64,000 bases of DNA from Desulfosudis sp034189195 (GTDB lineage Bacteria; Desulfobacterota; Desulfobacteria; Desulfobacterales; Desulfosudaceae), in the NCBI GenBank assembly GCA_034189195.1, contig JAXHVI010000110.1, forward strand, positions 55,377 to 119,376, given 5' to 3'. The position numbers and the translations under genes are program-made. A model generated the notes under the pieces. That model searched no databases and was not told the DNA's origin. It was given only the letters and a program-made list of their open reading frames with translations. Every line of letters starts with the position of its first letter. Position 1 is the first letter of the stretch. This document shows positions 61,424 to 64,000 of the stretch, one piece after another.

Positions 61424-62559
61424 TGCAGTGCCGCCTCAGGGTCGGTGACGGTTCGCGTGACCTTGACGGGCTGGCCGTCGGCCACCTGCTTCTGGCCCAT
61501 GATCACCACCTGCTCGCCGAATTCAAGGCCGGAGGTGATCTGTACGTTAAATCCCTCCGTGATACCCAGGGTCACTTCACGGCGGTGGACCATGCCCTCT
61601 TTTTCTACCATCACGGTGTGAACGGCATTGGAGGTCACCGCGTAAAGGGGGGCCACCACGGCGTTTTCAGCGGTTTTCTTGACCACGTCCACCCGGGCGA
61701 ACATGTCCGGCAGGATGCGGGCATCCGGGTTTTTCACCAGGATTTCCAGGTCATAGAGCCGGGCCATGGGGTCGGCGGTTTTGGACAGAAAGTGTTTTTT
61801 CCCGGAAAAGGTTTGGCCGCCCAGGGCCGCGATGGTCACGGTAAATTCTTCAAGGCCGCGCACGGCCGGCACGTCAGACTCGGGAATGCCCACGGTGACC
61901 TTTACCGGGTCGATCTGCAGAATCTCGGCCACCTCCTGGCCGGGGGCCAGCACCTGGCCCTTCTCAATAAACACCCGGTTGATAATGCCGGCAATGGGCG
62001 CCCGGATAACGCAGCGGTCCAGGTCCAGGGCCGCGGTCTCCATAGCGGCCCGGTAGTTCTCCACCGCGGCGTTGGCCGCGTCCAGGTCTGACTTGCTGGC
62101 CAGCTGTTCCCTGTAAAGTTCGCTCAGGCGCTGCTGCGTGGCAAGGGCCGACTCCAGGGAGGCGTTGGCCGCGTCAAAGGCGTTTTTGTATTTGCGTGAA
62201 TCAATGACCGCCAGTTTTTCGTTCTTTTTTACCACGGCCCCTTCCCGTGCATTTTTTTCAAGCACCTCGCCCGCCACCTGGGACACCACGTTGAGTTTCA
62301 CCCAGGCCGACAGGGTGCCGGGCAGGTTGATACGGTCGGAGATGGTGCGGGGGACCACCGTGTAAGTCACCACGTTTACCGTGGCCTGGTCCTGGCCCAG
62401 TTCAGCCTGGCGCCGGGCATCCACCCCTGCTTTCCGTGCCATGAAAATAACAATCAGCAGAACAATGATCAGGGCGGGCACCCCGTAGCCGAGAATGGCC
62501 CGCAGGGTCCGCTTGGCAAGGGGCCTTTTGATCGGCCCTTCCGTGTATGGCGTATTCAT
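61420..62559 (-). CDS. RND efflux periplasmic adaptor (HlyD/AcrA family)
   Basis: About 379 residues from ATG 62559, whose ATGA overlaps the stop of the TolC-type gene; an in-frame start at 62637 would lie inside that gene. An N-terminal membrane anchor ('VPALIIVLLIVIFMARKAG'), a lipoyl half-motif 'VAGEVLEKNAREGAVVKKNE', an alpha-hairpin, the second lipoyl half 'APIAGIINRVFIEKGQVLAP', and a beta-barrel domain. It joins the permease to the outer-membrane channel. Confidence 0.92.
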   Translation of the reverse strand: MNTPYTEGPIKRPLAKRTLRAILGYGVPALIIVLLIVIFMARKAGVDARRQAELGQDQATVNVVTYTVVPRTISDRINLPGTLSAWVKLNVVSQVAGEVLEKNAREGAVVKKNEKLAVIDSRKYKNAFDAANASLESALATQQRLSELYREQLASKSDLDAANAAVENYRAAMETAALDLDRCVIRAPIAGIINRVFIEKGQVLAPGQEVAEILQIDPVKVTVGIPESDVPAVRGLEEFTVTIAALGGQTFSGKKHFLSKTADPMARLYDLEILVKNPDARILPDMFARVDVVKKTAENAVVAPLYAVTSNAVHTVMVEKEGMVHRREVTLGITEGFNVQITSGLEFGEQVVIMGQKQVADGQPVKVTRTVTDPEAALQ

Positions 62560-63873
62560 GTGTTGTCCAGAACTCCCATGACGGTTTCCAAAAAGGTGCC
62601 GGCCGCCTTTTCCAGGCGCAGGCCGGCAACGGCGCATGCGTATTCGGCGGCGGCCAGTTCCTTGGCCGCCTGGGTATAAAGGGTGTTGGCATCAATCCTG
62701 TCGATGCTGGTGGCCAGGCCGTTGTCAAACTGCTTTGAAACCGCGTTAAAGTTTTCCCCGGCAAAGCGCAGCTTGTCGGCCAGGGCATTGCGCCGTTCCA
62801 GTTTTGAAAAAAGCTCTCGCCATGCCTGCTCCACTTCCACCCGAATGTCTTTTTCAAGGGACGCCCGTCCCAGCCGTGCCTTTTCCAGTTCGGCCCTGGC
62901 CGTTCCCGTGTTGGCCTTTCGCAGGCCGCCGTCAAAGATCGGCACGTTGACCATCACGCTGCCGTAGATGCTCTCGTCTTCAGGGGCAAACACCTCGGGG
63001 TCGGCCTCGGTGCTGGTGTACCCGCCTTCCAGCGACACCGTGGGCCAGTAGGCGCTTTTCTCCAGCTTGATCTGGGACTGGGCCATCTTTTCCGCCACCC
63101 TGCCGGCCTTCAGGTCGGCCCGCTGCCGCAGGGCCTGATGCTGAAGCTGCGCCAGGGAGGCGGCGGCCAGGGGCGTGATCTCCATGGTGTCGGGGGACAC
63201 AAGCGAAAAGCCTCCCTCAAGGCCAACGGCCCGGCCAAGGGAGGATTCGGCCAGGTAACGGGCGTTTCGCGCATCGGTCAGGTCGGCCTGAGCGCTGGAA
63301 AGCTCGGCTTCCACCCGGTACACATCGGGCCGGGTCACCACGCCCAGCCGCAGCCGGGCCTTTACCGCGGCCCTGTGCTGTTCCAGCCGCTCCAGGTTCT
63401 CTTCGGCCGCCTTTTCCATCTCGGCGGCCTTTGAGCGCGTCGTAATAGGTGGCGGCCACCATCAGAAGGTAGCTCTCCTTTGCCGCGCGCAGCCGGTGCT
63501 CTCTGCCTTCAATGTTGTCCGCGGCAATGCCGAAGGCCAAAAGCTCCCGGCCGTTTAAGGTAAAGGTGTAGGTCAGCAGCCCGCCCCAGGTGTTGGACCA
63601 GTCGGGCTGAACCGTGTTGGTTTCCGTATAGTGCGTGTAGCTGTTAAAGGCCGAGAGCCTGGGCACCAGGGCGGAAAAGGCGGCCTTTTTGTAGTTTTGC
63701 GCAATGCCCAGGTCGGCCTCGGAAATCTTGATGGCCTCGGCCCGCTCCAGGGCCAGCCGGTACAGACCGGGCAGCTCGTACGCCGCCGGTGCTGTCTGTC
63801 CGTCTTCACCGCCAAACGCCAGGGTCCCCGGAATCAGACACAGAATAAAACTGATGATAAACCGTATTTTCAT
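62556..63873 (-). pseudogene. TolC-family outer-membrane channel gene with one-base frameshift
   Basis: Two frames together make one TolC-type protein of about 438 residues. The first begins at ATG 63873 with signal peptide 'MKIRFIISFILCLIPGTLAF' and runs to 'ATYYDALK'; the second continues 'AAEMEKAAEENLERLEQHRA' through 'RLRLGVVTRPDVYRVEAELS' to a stop at 62556. The switch is near 63428-63433, where one extra G (minus strand) after 'CTCAAA' breaks the frame. The downstream half retains the second outer-membrane-efflux repeat. The upstream frame is open to the window edge without a visible stop, so the start is not certain. Either a real mutation that disables the pump or a sequence error. 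Confidence 0.82.
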
Positions 63874-64000
63874 AAGACCTGTTGGCTTCCGCATTATTCT
63901 GACCGGGATTTCTTCGTTATTCTGACCATTTTCAAAAAGTTCCGGATTAAACCGACCTCGTTTGATTGCTTTTATCTCCGGCAGGGTTTTTATCGTATTT
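63874..64000. other. Upstream of TolC gene, window edge
   Basis: 127 bp with no identified gene. The short sequence TTATTCTGACC occurs twice (63893-63903 and 63917-63927 region). The minus-strand frame of the TolC gene stays open through it, so an upstream-extended start or the end of a preceding gene cannot be excluded. Confidence 0.4.

Noticed and set aside
1..64000. CRISPR array, tRNA or rRNA genes, prophage
   Set aside because: I looked for regular spacer-repeat arrays, tRNA-like cloverleaf sequences, rRNA blocks and phage structural genes and saw none; short tRNA genes could still be missed by eye.

Overview
The window is a GC-rich (roughly mid-to-high 50s % by eye), gene-dense chromosomal segment of a Gram-negative, probably anaerobic bacterium. 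CooC-type nickel ATPase, a stand-alone CheC/REC pair, REC-PATAN-type fusions, a gspN-containing type II secretion operon, RecBCD and an RND pump together suggest the Desulfobacterota (a Desulfobacteraceae/Desulfococcaceae-like sulfate reducer). That assignment is inference from gene content; no rRNA or tRNA gene is visible to confirm it.

Layout. (1) 1-4386: a compact phosphorelay cluster on +: a cytidylate-kinase-like/BON-like/REC protein (cut by the window start), a membrane Cache-type histidine kinase, two single-domain receivers and a small DHp protein whose ATPase part is degenerate. No DNA-binding output domain is present. (2) 4387-4890: non-coding, with a decayed IS1380-type transposase fragment. 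(3) 4891-8447: a polytopic membrane protein convergent with a secreted beta-propeller protein. (4) 8581-17258, all on -: MBL-fold hydrolase, MuiA-like protein, NSS transporter with its 41-residue partner, EEP nuclease, Ski2-like helicase and CooC. (5) 17438-19946: U32-family protein and an HU/IHF protein.

(6) 20043-32741: a type II secretion operon in the order gspG-H-I-J-K-L-M-N-C-D-E followed by a YidD-like protein and a TPR protein. gspF is missing from the operon and lies convergently at 32811-34040, preceded on its own strand by an extra pseudopilin and by an unrecognised membrane-anchored protein with three copies of a W-K-S-G-x-GFGN repeat. gspH appears to use a CTG start. (7) 36040-42618: a REC-PATAN-TM-DUF1566 fusion, a DUF166 protein, a PilZ protein, a CoA-disulfide-reductase/rhodanese fusion and a CMD-family protein.

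(8) 42681-51823: recC-recB-recD and rpiB, tightly packed. (9) 51900-57543: CheC/REC pair, a degenerate M23 protein, an alpha/beta hydrolase and a large protein with a divergent class III cyclase-like domain. (10) 57544-58115 is a scar: the 3' end of a group II intron followed by a collapsed PIN/RHH toxin-antitoxin pair. (11) 58115-63873 is an RND efflux operon on - (TolC-type channel, adaptor, permease); the channel gene carries a one-base frameshift near 63430.

I do not see a complete, clearly new defence or biosynthetic system. The best candidates for something undescribed are the output-less phosphorelay cluster, the repeat protein and pseudopilin coupled to the detached gspF, and the cyclase-like protein at 55201-57543.
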